Shown: piece by piece, positions 49,101 to 61,171 of the stretch
Layout: the number at the start of each line of letters is the position of its first letter
Numbering within the stretch: position 1 is the stretch's first letter
Assembly: GCA_030549205.1 (NCBI GenBank)
Contig: JAUKTV010000007.1
Coordinates: 1,302,001-1,366,000 of the forward strand
Origin: Apiosordaria backusii
Taxonomy: Eukaryota; Ascomycota; Sordariomycetes; Sordariales; Lasiosphaeriaceae
DNA: 64,000 nucleotides
Direction of reading: 5' to 3'
Made by a program: the position numbers and the translations under genes
The notes under the pieces: model-generated
Told to the model about the DNA's origin: nothing
Databases searched by the model: none
What the model saw: the letters and a program-made list of their open reading frames with translations, nothing else

Positions 49101-50660
49101 AACTTAACCTTGGTCTCTTTTCCATATCTGTTGGCGCCGCGGTTCAATATCCGGTATCGCCGCCTGCCTAACTTGGACGCTTCACTGCTTGCCTCAACCT
49201 GCCTACACTCATCTGGTATGTACAGGGTTCGGAGGGTAGGCCGGCGTTCAGTGTTAATATTGAACTGTCTGCTATAGCCTCATCTCGCCTACCTACGAAA
49301 TGCAGTCTTGATTGGGTCAACTGGCAGAGCGACCGAGGTGCATGCAAGTGCCTACACGTTTCAACCTCTCTTGACATATGATCCTCCCTGTTGAGGTAGT
49401 TGAAGGAAGGCGGATTAAACTCAAGACATATGTATCATCACGCCAGAGACTCTTGCTTACTTTGGTTAGATACATGTTGAAGTCAATGGTACATACTACA
49501 CTAGGTACGTCCAACGGGACCACACTAACCTGACATAGGGAGGGCTCGTCAGCCAACATCCACACCCCTCATCCCTACCCTTACCCTTTCTGTTCCCTGT
49601 CTCTGGGCAAATCTCCTCAACCCGCACTATCCTTAGCATCTGCAAAAAGCAGATTTTTTACGGCGGTTGCTGCAGAAGCTGTCTCTCTAGCCTTCTGCAT
49701 AGGCTGGTAGCGGTGCACATAGTCTGGCATTGCCGAGGGTGGAGGGTAGTAGAAGCAGAGCGCTACCTCTCCAGCGGGTTTCTTGGCCTCAGAAAAACTC
49801 TCTGTGTGACAGGAATATGGTTATGTCACAGATTTGTATCGGACAGTGTCTCCCACCTCAGATCGCGCTTGCGTCACCCTAGTCACGTCAGGGTGCCATG
49901 ACTGCAACGTAAATGGCAAGATAAGGGAAAGGTGCCGCGCAAAAAAACACTCATGTTTTCTGGGTAAGTAGCTCGGGGGTTGGGTAGGGTAAAAAGGCTT
50001 TCACAGAGCCCAGCCAGCTGCTGTATCCAACCAGCAACGCACCGACATGCGGGCATGCGTCAACCAGTATTCTTCCTTCCCGGCAAGATGCAGTGACCGG
50101 CTCCGTTCGCTGTTTCGGGGCGCATTCCCGGTTCTCTTGTTAACTTGTGGCAACTCGCACTGACTGGCGCGCGGAGTGCGATCCGACTGAAAATCCAGGG
50201 CCAAGAAACCCAATCAGACACATTCCCATCCCAGACGTAGCACGGAGAGCAAATCGGGTCGACGGGGCTAAAGCCAGCCCTATGTGAAATTGCCGGGTTA
50301 ATAGGGGGCCTGATCCGTCGGGAATTCAGAGAGGTCGATCATCCACCAGACTCTTGATGATCTGTCTGTCTTTTGGTTTCGAGTTGACAGAGGCACATCA
50401 CATCTGCTCATATGTGCATAGCAAGTGTTGACGCGGCCTGGTCAATTTTGGTCTTCTTTTTAAATATGAAATATACTTGGGTGTGGTCAATCTTTACCGG
50501 GCCTGCAGGACATCTGATATATTAACAGGTGGAAAGTAGGTACCTGCATTGGTGGTGTGTGGTTCCGAAGACCTTTTAAAAGCCCCGCTAGTGGACCACT
50601 CAAAAACACACGCCTTTTTGATATTTGCCAGTGTTAGATCTTGGATGAATTGTCCTTCCC

Positions 50661-50693
<33 letters not shown>

Positions 50694-50945
50694 AGTGATC
50701 CAAACTATGGGATGCAGTTAGAGAGGACATGAAATTAAGAGAAATTAAGCAGCGGTGGATAGTAATGGCCACCTAGTGAATAAGGCGTGCTCTTAGGTAA
50801 TCCGGTCCCAGGTGAGACGTTGGCGGCGGGAGTCGGTAACACCAACCGCCACGCCGGGAAGCTTTGCCAACTGCAACTAAACATTCAAAACCCCGAAAAA
50901 ACAATTTGCAGACGGCCGGCCGACCGACCGACAATTCGGCAACAA
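43157..50945. other. Gene desert, about 7.8 kb
   Basis: No conserved protein, tRNA or rRNA was found on either strand. It separates the divergent start codons of the Zn2Cys6 factor and the MOSC protein, so it includes both promoters. Composition is ordinary and does not suggest strong RIP. It contains an A29 run. Very long upstream regions are common for developmental regulators in filamentous fungi and could explain it. Confidence 0.6.
50663..50691. repeat. A29 homopolymer
   Basis: Twenty-nine A on the plus strand, about 255 bp upstream of the MOSC start codon. No retroelement body is visible beside it. Confidence 0.9.
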
Positions 50946-52960
50946 ATGGACCAAAGTACGGACACGGTGCTGCGGAGCGGCCCGGTCATAGACGCTACCG
51001 GCCTATTCCTGCTGATTTCCACCATCTCGGTTTTCCTCTTGCCTCTGTTCATATACTTTCCCCCGGTCCCACCATCACAGCGCGATGCACTGCTTGAGAC
51101 GCACTCACCCATTGGTGTGAAGCACAACAAGAACAACAAGAAGCCTACAATATCATCATCATCAACAACGACCATACAGCAACTATGGATCTACCCAGTC
51201 AAGTCCTGCAAAGGCATCCAAGTCACCGAGAGCAAGGTGCTCCCCTACGGCCTAGAGTTTGACCGACTCTACACCTTTGCCCAGCTCAAATCCCCCTTTC
51301 CCGTCAGCACCAACCCATCCTCAGAAAAACCCCAGCAAACAGAAAGCTGGGAATTCATCACCCAGCGACAATTCCCCTTGCTGGCCACCGTCACCGTGGA
51401 GCTCTTCGTTCCCGACCCAGTCAAAGCCCGGGGTCGCCCACTCTACTCAGACGCCAACATCACCGACTCCTTTCTTCTCATCAGCTTCCCCTGGCAAGAA
51501 CCGGGACTCCGCGGATTGTTTAGCTGGGTGGCTGCCAAGCTCGCACGGGGCCGCACCGCGGTCCCGGAGAAGCAGCTAGTCCTCCCCGTGAATTTCCCAT
51601 CCCAGCAGGAAATCGAGTCACGAGGATACGAGAGGGAAGACGTGAGGATCTGGAAGGACGTGGTGACGGCGCTGAACATGGAGGCGGACCTACCTCGGGA
51701 GTTGGCGCTGTATTTGGGGGTGAGCAACAGGCTCGGGGTTTTTCGAGTCGACCCGGCCCGATTGAGAGAGGTGCAGAGGTGCGCACCGGGGAGGGACGAG
51801 GCGGGCTACCAGCCTGTGACTGGCTTTCAGGATGCTGTAAGGTTTTTTTTTCTCTCACTTTTCACATTTCACCCCCCCCCCCCCCCCTCTTCCGAGTTTT
51901 TGGCTTGTGACGGAATGGTTCGATTATACGCGCAAAAAAACACAAGTCACTCTGCGGCGGTGGTGGTGATGGCTATCATCGGGATGAAACAACACAAGAG
52001 GGGCTGATTTGTTTCGACTTTTTGCTTGCTAACACTTTGGGCGCAGTATCCACTACATCTCCTGAACTTGCCCAGTGTTCGGGATTTTGGCGCCAAGATC
52101 GTCACCAAGGACGACAGTTTTCGAGGAGACTTGGACGCGCGGAGGTTTCGCGCGAATATCATAGGTAAGCTTGCCGAATCCGGGCTTTTTTTTTCCCTTT
52201 CCTCTGTCAATGTTTCGAGTCCTGGCCGCAAGCGCGTCGTTGTTCCAGGTTCGCCGGAGAAAGCGGGGAGTTTTAACTTTTTTATACGATGATGGGGCGG
52301 ATGGGCTGAAGTGGAAACATAACCCGCCCGGGAGGAACGCTTCCCTTTCCCCTACCTCCTCTCTAAACTTCCCCGCGGCTTCACTCTTGAGCCGTTGCTC
52401 CACACCCCCTTTTTTTTCTTCTTCTTCTTTCCGGGCTTTTTTTTTTTTTTTTTTTTTTTTTTGCGGCGTCTACCGTTCGGACGTTCACCCAGCCCCCTGT
52501 TTACATACCCCTGTTCTCTTCTTTACGACTCGAGTCTCCACATTCACTGACACCCCCTTTCTGACAACAAACAGTCGACAGCGGCACCACCACCGGGGAG
52601 AATAACACCAATCCCCCTTATGACGAGGAGACGTGGAAGAAGGTCCGTTTTGAGAGGAGCCCTACTAGTGAGGCCGAGGGTAAACGCTCGACTTTCCATG
52701 TGTCATGCCGGACGGTCAGGTGCAAGATGCCTAATGTTGACCAGGACAGCGGGGAGAGACACCCGGCTGAGCCGGATAGGTCGCTGAGAAAGTTTAGGGA
52801 TGTGGATGAGGGGGCTAGGTTGAAGGGGTGCTTGGGGATGCAGTTGACGCCGTTGTTTGATGATGCTGAAGGGAAGAAGGGGGAGCTGGAGAGCTGGGTA
52901 GAGGTGGGGATGGGGGTTGAGGTTTTGGAGAGGGGGGTGCATAGGTATATTAATCAGTGA
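50946..52960 (+). CDS. MOSC-domain protein (mARC-like, membrane-anchored)
   Basis: Exons 50946-51836, 52047-52164 and 52575-52960 give 464 residues in phase. An N-terminal membrane helix lies at about residues 19-38 (GLFLLISTISVFLLPLFIYF). The MOSC N-terminal beta-barrel starts at LWIYPVKSCKGIQVTESKVL and includes EFITQRQFPLLATV. The MOSC domain contains YPLHLLNLPSVRDFG, LDARRFRANI, then CRTVRCKMPNVD with the Cys expected to hold the molybdenum cofactor, and KGCLGMQLTP. Related enzymes (mARC) reduce N-hydroxylated compounds using Moco and a cytochrome b5 chain; the substrate here is unknown. Both introns are long (210 and 410 nt) and contain homopolymers (C16, T26). The start is the first ATG; upstream codons in frame have only a GTG. 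Confidence 0.9.
51872..51887. repeat. C16 homopolymer in MOSC intron 1
   Basis: Sixteen consecutive C inside the first intron. Confidence 0.9.
52437..52462. repeat. T26 homopolymer in MOSC intron 2
   Basis: Twenty-six consecutive T inside the 410-nt second intron. Confidence 0.9.
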
Positions 52961-53705
52961 GCCCGTCAGGAAATGAAAAGAGGTGAGTAATATAAGATGG
53001 ATGGGGAGATGGATAGATAGAGAGGGTGGATAGATAAAGACAGCAGATAGAGAAAGCTGGGGTAAAGAGGATCATCTATATACAGAAAAACAGATGGTCC
53101 TGGATATCGACTGGGAGAGAGACAGAGCAGACAAAGCAATTGTATATACAGAGTAGATCTCAGTGTAATATTACTGGATGACCACTTCGCAGATAATTTC
53201 CTGGTGGGATCCTTCAGAAGTAGAAAAAATAAAACTTCTTACTGCAACAATGAAAATAGTCACTCGAGACAGACCACACCCTGCATCACAGAATATATTT
53301 ACAAAATCCAAAACAGCCGAAAGCAATGACAATACTTCAACATCCCACCCCAATTCGCACCAGACCAAGTTCATTGACCTTTTTCACCATAGGCAACAAC
53401 CAGATGAAACTGAAGAAGAATAGAATCATGGTGAACGCAGAAAACCGCCAGGTTCATTCAACGGAACGTGAAACTTTGAGTTCATCATCATATATGCCAC
53501 TTTCATCCTCACTTATCAACAACAAAGACATAAACAAAGACAATGAAAAAACAGCAAAAACAAGCCATTCCCTTATTCCCAGCCCAGGCAACAACCGCCG
53601 TCCATGCTTTCCATATTTACCGCCCCGCAACTCCATGCACCCAGCCAACCAAACCACCCATTTCCAGTTCCAGTCGTAAGTACACTTCTCTTCACATCGA
53701 ACTCA
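52961..53705. other. Convergent 3' region, MOSC / SMC2
   Basis: A purine-rich spacer between two 3' ends, with GATA/GATAGA-rich sequence around 52990-53060. No gene is recognised. Confidence 0.55.
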
Positions 53706-54008
53706 TCACCTCAAATCCGCCGGCGTAAGCGCCTGAACCATACTAGTCCCCTCACTAAACCTCGTCCTGAAGATCCTGTTCGCATTCTGAAACATGCCGT
53801 CCTTCAAGCTCACAACGATGAACTGGCTCCCTTTGAACCTCGTCTTGATCAGTCGCCCAATATTCTGAGTGTGACTCAAGTCCAGCGCGGCATCGACTTC
53901 ATCCAAGATATACATCGGCGCCGGTTTGAACTGCAGCAGCGCCATGATTAATGACAAGGCGATCAATGACCTAGTATTTACCACATCCTTGTTAGCACAC
54001 GGCTTTTT

Positions 54009-54047
<39 letters not shown>

Positions 54048-57000
54048 GGGATTGGACAAGGGGGAGACATACCTCTGTCCACCACTCAACTCCGTCAAAC
54101 TCTCCTTCCACACCTTCCCCAAACAAACCTTCACCTCCAACCCATCCGAAATCGTCTTCCCCTCCGGCGGATCCAACTTTGCAAAACTCCCCGGCAGCAA
54201 CTCCTCAAAAATAGCCCCAAAATCCCCATTCACCTTCCTCCACGTCTCATGCAGCGCCTTCTTCTTGTAATCATCCAAGCTCACAATCGTCTCCTCAATC
54301 TTCCTCTTGTCCCTCATCACCGTCTTCATCATGTGCTTCAGCGCCACCTCCTTCTTCTCCACACTATCAATCATGTTCATCACCTTCGGGTTAATCTTCT
54401 TCCTCAACCCCTGGCTCCTCTCCCTCAGGTTCCTCTCCGTCGCCTTCAACTCAGAAATATTACTATTCTGCCCTCTAAAATCATACGGTGTCCCAGGGCG
54501 CCCGAACTGATCCTTCGCATCAGGGATCCAATCGTGTTCTTTCTCCAAGGCTTGAATATGCGCGAGAGCAGACTGGGATTCTTTCCCAAACTTGTCGATT
54601 TGATGCCCCAGTTTTTGCATTTCGAGCTTTTCCTCGGCGATGCGCGAGGTTTTGGAGCGGGTGGCTTGCTCGAGGGATTTGAGCTCGCTGTCGTAGACGG
54701 AGAGTTTTTGACGCTCGGCGTCGAGCTGCGATTGCGCGTCGTCGTGGGTGGTCTTGATTTGCTCGGATTGAGAGGCCAGAGTTGTGAGTTCTTCTTGCTG
54801 AGACTTGATTGCTAGATCGATCTCTTGGACTTGCTCCCGCGCAGCAGCCAAGTCAGCAGAGACTTGCTCGCTATCCAGCTGAGCATTCTGGAGTTCCTTC
54901 TGGAGGGTCTTGAGAGACGTTTGCATCTTTGCTACCGAAGCGCGGAGGCTATTGACTGTCTTCTGGAGTTCCTCCAGCTTGCCGTCTTTGTTGTTGTCAA
55001 AGTCCTTCATGTCCTTCTCAATGCGCTTGACGTCGGCGGAGGCTTCTACCTGGCGCTGCTTGGCCTCGATGATGGATTCCTTCAGCTGGGCGATGGTTTC
55101 CTTCATGTTCTGGACGTCTTGGATAATAGACGACGCAGAGTTGCCGCTGATTTGCTCTTCGGCGAGCTTGATCTCGTGGGACTTGAGGTCCAGTTCCTGC
55201 TTGATCTTTTTGGCCTGGTCGAGCTTGGACTTCTCTCGGGCAATGTGGCTGTGAAGCATGCCGAGGTTGGCTTCGGCTTCCTTGAGCTGTCTGGTGATTT
55301 CGTTGAGCTTTTGGAGGGTCACCAAGACACCGCTCGAGTTGGGAGCGCTACCACCGGAAAGAGTACCCGAAGGATCATAGGCGTCGCCTTCGAGGGTGAC
55401 ACTTCTCATCCTGACATTAGGATCAAAAGTCACCTTCTTAGCTGTCTCGGCATCCGCGCAGATGAGCGTGTTACCAAAGACATACTCCATTGCTGATGAG
55501 ACCTCGTCGTCATATCCTACCAGAGACAAAGCCAGATCAACCTTCCCTGGGCAAATTGTTTGCGCAGTGGCCACTGTCTGAGCAGAGGCCTTGAACGCGG
55601 CAATCTTGTTCAGGGGAATAATGGTAACACGTTTCCGCAGTCTACCGCCCTGCAAGAGCTGTGTACCAGTCACCTCGGTATCCACAACGACGTTGTAGAG
55701 GCGACCGCCGGCGCAAATCTCTAGAGCAGTACCGGCCTGGATAAACTGCTTGTCAAGAGTAAACAGCTGAGCCACCAAACCCTTGACTTTCGACCGATCA
55801 AAGTTGGGCACTGGATCGGCATAGTTGAAGTCGATATTCGCAACCTTGCGCTTCAGAGCATCCGACTCCTGGCGCAATTTTTGAATGGTTTGTTGGAGCT
55901 GACTTTCCTGCTTGTACAACTCGCCCTCTGATCCTGGTTGGAACCCAAGCTTGCCCAGCTCCTTTTCCAGCCTCTGAGCCTGGACCTTGAGCCCCTCCAG
56001 CTCATTCAACAGGCCAGCATTCGCCTCCTTCGCTTTCTTTGCTCGTGGTTCCTCCTCTTTGATCCGCTTCTCCAAATGCGCAATCTTAATCTTTGCCTGC
56101 TCCTGCTCCGTTGCAGCAGCTGTCACTCGGTTCCTCGCGTCTTGTAATTGACCCTGGTACCCACTTTCCTGACCTTCCTTGGATGCTACACCGGTTTGCA
56201 ACGTTTGCAGCAGCTCCTCCTTGGATTCAACCTCCTGACTCTGCTTTTCCACCGCCTCCTTTGCTGTGTCATACTTGGCCTTGGTTTTCTCGTACGCCTT
56301 GGTCTTTTCCTGCAAGGTCGCCTCTAACTCGGCTACTGTCTTTTCGGCTTGGATCTTCCTTTCCTCCTCTTCTGCCAAACTAGTGCGCTTCAAGTCGATG
56401 ACGGTAGCCAGACGTACAAGCTCGTTCGAGTGCTTCTTGACCACCTCCTCCAGCGCCTGCGCTTTTCCTCCCTTTCGTAATTCCTTGTCGCGCTGGGCCT
56501 TTACCCTTTGCACATCCTCCTCCAAATGTGAAATCTCGCTCTTGAGCCTTTCCGCTGACGCCTCGAGATCCTTTTGGCGCTGCTTCTTCGCTTCGAGATC
56601 TGACCCAGACTGCTTGAGCTTCTCCTGACACACCACATAGTCATGCGCAACCACTATCCTCGTTAACCGTTCGAGGTCGTTTTGTGTCTGCTGGAAATCC
56701 AAGAACGCTCGCTTCTCTGTTCGTAGCTTCTCCAGCTTCGGTTCAATCTCGTCTCGCAGCAGTTCCGTAATCTCCTGCAGCTTCAAATCCTTCTTCGCCA
56801 TCGTCTTGAACGCCTTATCCCTCCTATCCTCAAACATCCTCGTCCCCGCCGCCTCCTCAATCATGGCCAGAATCTCCACCGCCTTCATATTCAACACCTT
56901 GGTGATCCGACCCTGCATAATCAAGAAATTAGGGTTGTTGATATTCAGCTGCACCGACTGGAACAGATTCTGCACCGTCTGCTGCTGCGCGCGGTGGCCA

Positions 57001-57425
57001 TTGATCAAATATTTTGTCGTGCCTCCCAGCACGATCTGTCTCGTTACGCTGATGGTGGCATATTCTTCGAAGCCGATGGGTGATCGCTTCTTGTCTTTGT
57101 TGTCAAACACGATTGTTACGCTGGCTTTGGTGACGCCGGCTTGACCGCGCTTGTAGATGAGATCCTGGAGGTTTTGCGCGCGGACGGTGGAGAGGTGGGT
57201 GATGCCGAGGACGAAGCAGATGGCGTCGAGGATGTTGGACTTGCCGGAGCCGTTGAGGCCGGTGATGGAGTTGAAGGATTCGTCCCAGCCGGAGATTACG
57301 GTGCGGACGGCGTACGACTTGAAGCCCTGTAGTGTTGCGAAGATGGGTTAGTGGTGCCCAACATTGACCCCAAACAAATGATTGAACAGGCAACTCACGT
57401 CGATGATTAGTTCCGTCACCCTCAT
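53706..57425 (-). CDS. SMC2: SMC2, condensin ATPase subunit
   Basis: Three exons, 57425-57399 (27 nt), 57326-54073 and 53970-53706, give 1181 residues, the usual length. The N-terminus MRVTELIID joins GFKSYAVRTVISGWDESFNS, and Walker A is GLNGSGKS at residues 32-39. Long coiled coils flank the hinge (about 500-680), which has VKGLVAQLF, ICAGGRLYNVVVDTEVTG and the SGGSAPNSSG segment. The C-terminal head has the LSGGQRS signature, split by the last intron, and Walker B YILDEVDAALDLSHTQNIG. It also has FKGSQFIVVSLKDGMFQNAN, which identifies SMC2 rather than SMC4. With SMC4 it forms condensin, which compacts mitotic chromosomes. The last intron is a CAA repeat with no in-frame stop. The gene is divergent from the LysM-protein gene. 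Confidence 0.96.
54010..54046. repeat. (TTG)12 microsatellite in the SMC2 intron
   Basis: Twelve TTG units, read as CAA on the SMC2 strand. It lies within the 102-nt last intron. Confidence 0.95.
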
Positions 57426-58704
57426 GGTGGCGTTTGTCGAAAGTTGAAAAAATCCCCGGTGCCCGCTGGTGGTTAGTGTTGGGGGGGAGAAATGCGCTGT
57501 CGCAAATAGAAGTCGTCGCAGGAAAGTCGTCAAATCAAGTCACGCCGCGCTTCGCTCCGCAAAAACACAAGAATATTTGTTTACTTTCTTCAGGGCGTCG
57601 CCCCGCACTTCAGCGTCTGGTTGGAGACCAATCAACCCCACCCATCTGAGGGGAGAGTGGCTCGTGCGTGGAATCTTGGCATGCTCTATTGAAGATGCAG
57701 CTATCCGGGGATTACGAATGTCAGGTCGTTTAAGTGCATGTTGTTGGACGTACTTGTTCCAAGGTGGGGGCGCCTGATAGAAGGATATTTTATATGGGCA
57801 TGAGGGGATGTTGATGAATTTGCCGGCAGTAGTAGAGTCTATCGCAATATCAACATAATTTGAATTCTCCTCAGAAGCAAGATTGGCTGAAACGTGTGTG
57901 GATCTGGTGGATGTGTGGTCAATAATGAAGACGACGGGAGACTTTACCATAATGTGTTGAACTGTCCAAGATGATAGCGACTGGAGAACAATTGTTGCAG
58001 TTTATCGAGTTCTCTACCGTATTCGAAAACTCCCAAGGAATCGTACACTGAGAGGAATGATTAACTGTGCCGAGTGAACCCCGCTAGACGTGAGGTCCAG
58101 TCCAGTTGGTCTCGAGGCCGTTGGGTGATCCTTGGCACTGATTGGCCACCTTTTGCGTGGTCAAACGAACGGCTTCGCAGGGGTGGCCCTGGCGCCCTGG
58201 CTAGGAACGCCCGCCGCAGCCAAAGCGAACAGCTGGAACACAGCGGTCCGAGGGGGAACCTGGCCGACGCATCACCACCAACCGCAGCAGTCCCTCTCAC
58301 TGGAAAGACGCTCGTTGTTGAATGTGAACGAACAGCAACCTCATCTCTATCGGCCGAGACTTTCCTCGATGCGCCACCGTCCTTTCTGCAAATTTCCCAC
58401 CAAATGCATTCGCTATCGGAGCCACGGCGTGATTGAAACATAGCGGGTTTGCTTTTGGGCCTTCGGCGTCACAGATCAAGGACAGGTCGCTGCTACTTCA
58501 ACCACTGCCCAAACGATATCCACCTTAGACACACAGTCCACGAACATCCTGCAGCCGTTCGTAAACCGATACGATTGTGATCAATCTACCCGCACTCCAA
58601 TGGTTCCACAGCTCCTATCATAACCTCATGCCCTATTTCTTCAATCATTATCGCGGCGCATCGTCGAGGTCAGCAGCGGCTTCTTCAGCGGGAAACCCGA
58701 TGCA
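57426..58704. promoter_or_regulatory. Divergent promoter region, SMC2 / LysM protein
   Basis: A 1.28-kb interval between two divergent start codons, containing both promoters. Short open frames on both strands at 58060-58440 overlap each other and have no recognisable domain. No specific sites are assigned. Confidence 0.55.
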
Positions 58705-60594
58705 ATGAACCCCTCGCAACGGACATCTTCGAGCTCACTCCTGCCCGCTGCTGCCCGGGATTCCGACTCCAGCTCTATCCGTCCACGAAACCGACGCCAA
58801 GCCAGCGCAAGAGACGACGTCGATAATTCCTCCAGTCGGCCTACTAGCCGCGGTGCGACCCCGATTCCCGCCGCACACATCGGGTCCGTAACGGGGAGGA
58901 ATGATGCCAGACAAGAGGTTGCGTGGAGGTCTCCCAACACGAAAGGAAGTTCAGGTCAAGGTGGGGGGTTACTTGGAAGCGCTTGGGCGCCAAGTTGGGC
59001 CTCGGTTCAGAATCTTGCAACATCGCTGATTGCAAGCGGGGAGTCTTTTATCAATGGAGAGTCGCACCGCCCAGAAACTAGAAATGGAACAAGGGCGAAA
59101 GGGAGGCAAGACGGCACGCGAGATGATCCTTCGAGCAACACATGGGGTCCCGCGCCGCCTAGTGAAACCAGACCCCGCTCCGACGACATTGGCGCCGGTA
59201 CATTGGCGAAGAGGGATGCCAGACTAAAAGCGATGAGGACCGCTAGTGTCCTAGAAAGCCATGAAGGTGTCAATGGAGGGTTGGAATTTGGCAGGAAGTT
59301 CAAGAAGAAGGGCTCTGACGAAGATCTCCGGACGACGGCATCAAACGACGAAACGGAGGAACACTTGGTTTACATTCACCATGTCCAACCAACAGACACA
59401 TATGCGGGTGTGGTACTAAAATACAGATGTCGTGAGGACGCTTTTCGAAAGGCTAATGGGTTGTGGTCAAGAGACGGACTTCAGGTCAGGAAATACTTGA
59501 TGATGCCAGTGGATGCATGCGAAGTAAGGGGCCGAACTTGTGCACCACCAGCTGATCCAGCCGCGAAAGTCGACTTGTTGGCACGAACACCGGACACAAC
59601 GGATCCATGGGGGCAGCCAACGAATGGAAGTGTTTTTTTTTCGAATTCAGCAAACAATAACCAGTTGGAGCAGCAGTCACAATCGGGCGATGATGACCGG
59701 CCATGGACCCATGTAAGGTGGGTATCGATCGATTCTCATCCTCACCCAGTCGAAGTCGCGAGAGTTTCTCGGAGGTCACTTGGATATTTCCCTCCTCGCA
59801 GGAAAAAAAGTATTCATACCATGTCAACCATATCCACACCCCGAGCTTCGGTCGACGCTCCAAATCTCAGTGTTTCCGAACCAAATATCGGAAGCCCAAG
59901 GAGTCCCTCTTCCCGCCGCCCTTCGCTTCTTCGTTCCCCGATTGCATCCTCCCATGGCACCTTGCCCACCCGATCAAACTCAACGGCCACAACTAGCGAC
60001 AACGATCCCCGACCAGCATGGATGCGCCGTCCAGGCGGTGTTGGCTCCCTCGGTAGAAACGTACGAGCCCCCGGACCGCAAAAAGACCCCCTCAACGATT
60101 GGGCCAAGAAGAATGTTCCTGGATTCAACTTTGATTCATTACCCTCCATGTCAGCCATGGGCATGGAAAGAGCTCGCTTTGGGTTTACAAACCCGGGGGA
60201 TGCGAATGTGCCGGTAACCATTGCAGAGAGCCCCTTTAGAGAAGGGCAGGATACCTCCGCCATGAGCAGGCAAGGGACAGGCCTCGATAAAGCTGCTCTC
60301 GCTGTTGAAACTTGGCTGAGGGGCGCTTTTGAAAAGGGGGTTGAACTAGCGAAATCGGGGAATGTCACGCCTATTCTGGGACCGAGGAGGGTGGTGAGTG
60401 GGATGCATGGGGGGAATGATGGACATGGAGATCTGATAGAATTGGAGAACACAGGGAGTGATGATGGGAGGGGGTGGCATGATCCTAATTTTGGTGGGCC
60501 TCTAGGCAGTCCGGCAGTCTCTGGTCCGTCAGGGAGGAGTATTGGGGAAGAAGCGGCGCTAAGGGGAAGGGGAGGAAGCAAGAAAGCAGATTAG
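58705..60594 (+). CDS. Intracellular LysM-domain protein (LYSMD-like)
   Basis: A single exon encodes 629 residues. The N-terminal 210 residues are Ser/Arg-rich. A LysM domain lies at about 219-272 (HLVYIHHVQPTDTYAGVVLK, then EDAFRKANGLW and LQVRKYLMMPVDAC). There is no signal peptide, so this is not a secreted chitin-binding effector; it resembles the cytosolic LYSMD1/2-type proteins found across fungi and animals, whose role is poorly known. A Ser/Arg-rich linker follows (SRRPSLLRSP). A C-terminal conserved block contains DPLNDWAKKNVPGFNFDSLP and LDKAALAVETWLRGAFEKGV, the second probably an amphipathic helix. The end is Gly-rich and basic. The chosen ATG is the first in frame. Confidence 0.88.
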   Translation: MNPSQRTSSSSLLPAAARDSDSSSIRPRNRRQASARDDVDNSSSRPTSRGATPIPAAHIGSVTGRNDARQEVAWRSPNTKGSSGQGGGLLGSAWAPSWASVQNLATSLIASGESFINGESHRPETRNGTRAKGRQDGTRDDPSSNTWGPAPPSETRPRSDDIGAGTLAKRDARLKAMRTASVLESHEGVNGGLEFGRKFKKKGSDEDLRTTASNDETEEHLVYIHHVQPTDTYAGVVLKYRCREDAFRKANGLWSRDGLQVRKYLMMPVDACEVRGRTCAPPADPAAKVDLLARTPDTTDPWGQPTNGSVFFSNSANNNQLEQQSQSGDDDRPWTHVRWVSIDSHPHPVEVARVSRRSLGYFPPRRKKSIHTMSTISTPRASVDAPNLSVSEPNIGSPRSPSSRRPSLLRSPIASSHGTLPTRSNSTATTSDNDPRPAWMRRPGGVGSLGRNVRAPGPQKDPLNDWAKKNVPGFNFDSLPSMSAMGMERARFGFTNPGDANVPVTIAESPFREGQDTSAMSRQGTGLDKAALAVETWLRGAFEKGVELAKSGNVTPILGPRRVVSGMHGGNDGHGDLIELENTGSDDGRGWHDPNFGGPLGSPAVSGPSGRSIGEEAALRGRGGSKKAD

Positions 60595-61171
60595 GATGAG
60601 CAGATTAGGACGTTGTAGGGCAAGAAGATGGGATTTTGAAGTTGCTTTTGGTCATACGTTTTCACTTGAATACTACGCATTGCGCGAAAGGCGCAAGTTG
60701 AGCTGGAGGGGCCAGTCCTTCGTTGTGGATTGCTGGATGTTTTCTGTTGTTTTGACTGCTTGTTGGTGTATATAGCAAGAATTGGCGCTGCATGTTGAAT
60801 TTACGGGGTTTCAATATAGACTTTTGGATCATACTCTTTTTTTTTTTCTCTGAAGAGTAAACGGTATTTCAGTTAGACTGACCATCAGGGTTCACTCAGG
60901 GGGTTGCATTTCAAAAACCCCGACTTTCCTGTTGTCCCTGAATTAGCTGCGTCATTGATAACAACCCTTATCGCTGCGGATCGCGACTGTCCATCATTCA
61001 AACCATCAACCATCACCAACCTCCCATCGCATTCGATATTCTAAAACCACGACAAACGAATACACGACGGCATATTCCCCCCCTTCTACAAATTGAATAC
61101 TGCCAACCGAAAATCCAATGCCACCACCACACCCATAACCCCCTCCCCGCGCATTCAACCGCCCGCCGAAA
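60595..61171. other. Intergenic region
   Basis: The 3' flank of the LysM gene, with a T-rich tract near 60835-60850, and the promoter of ARV1. No gene is seen. Confidence 0.5.

Noticed and set aside
54825..55496. 223-codon open frame antisense to SMC2
   Set aside because: It is opposite the coiled coil of a well-supported gene, and its Leu-rich product mirrors the Gln/Lys/Glu codons of SMC2.
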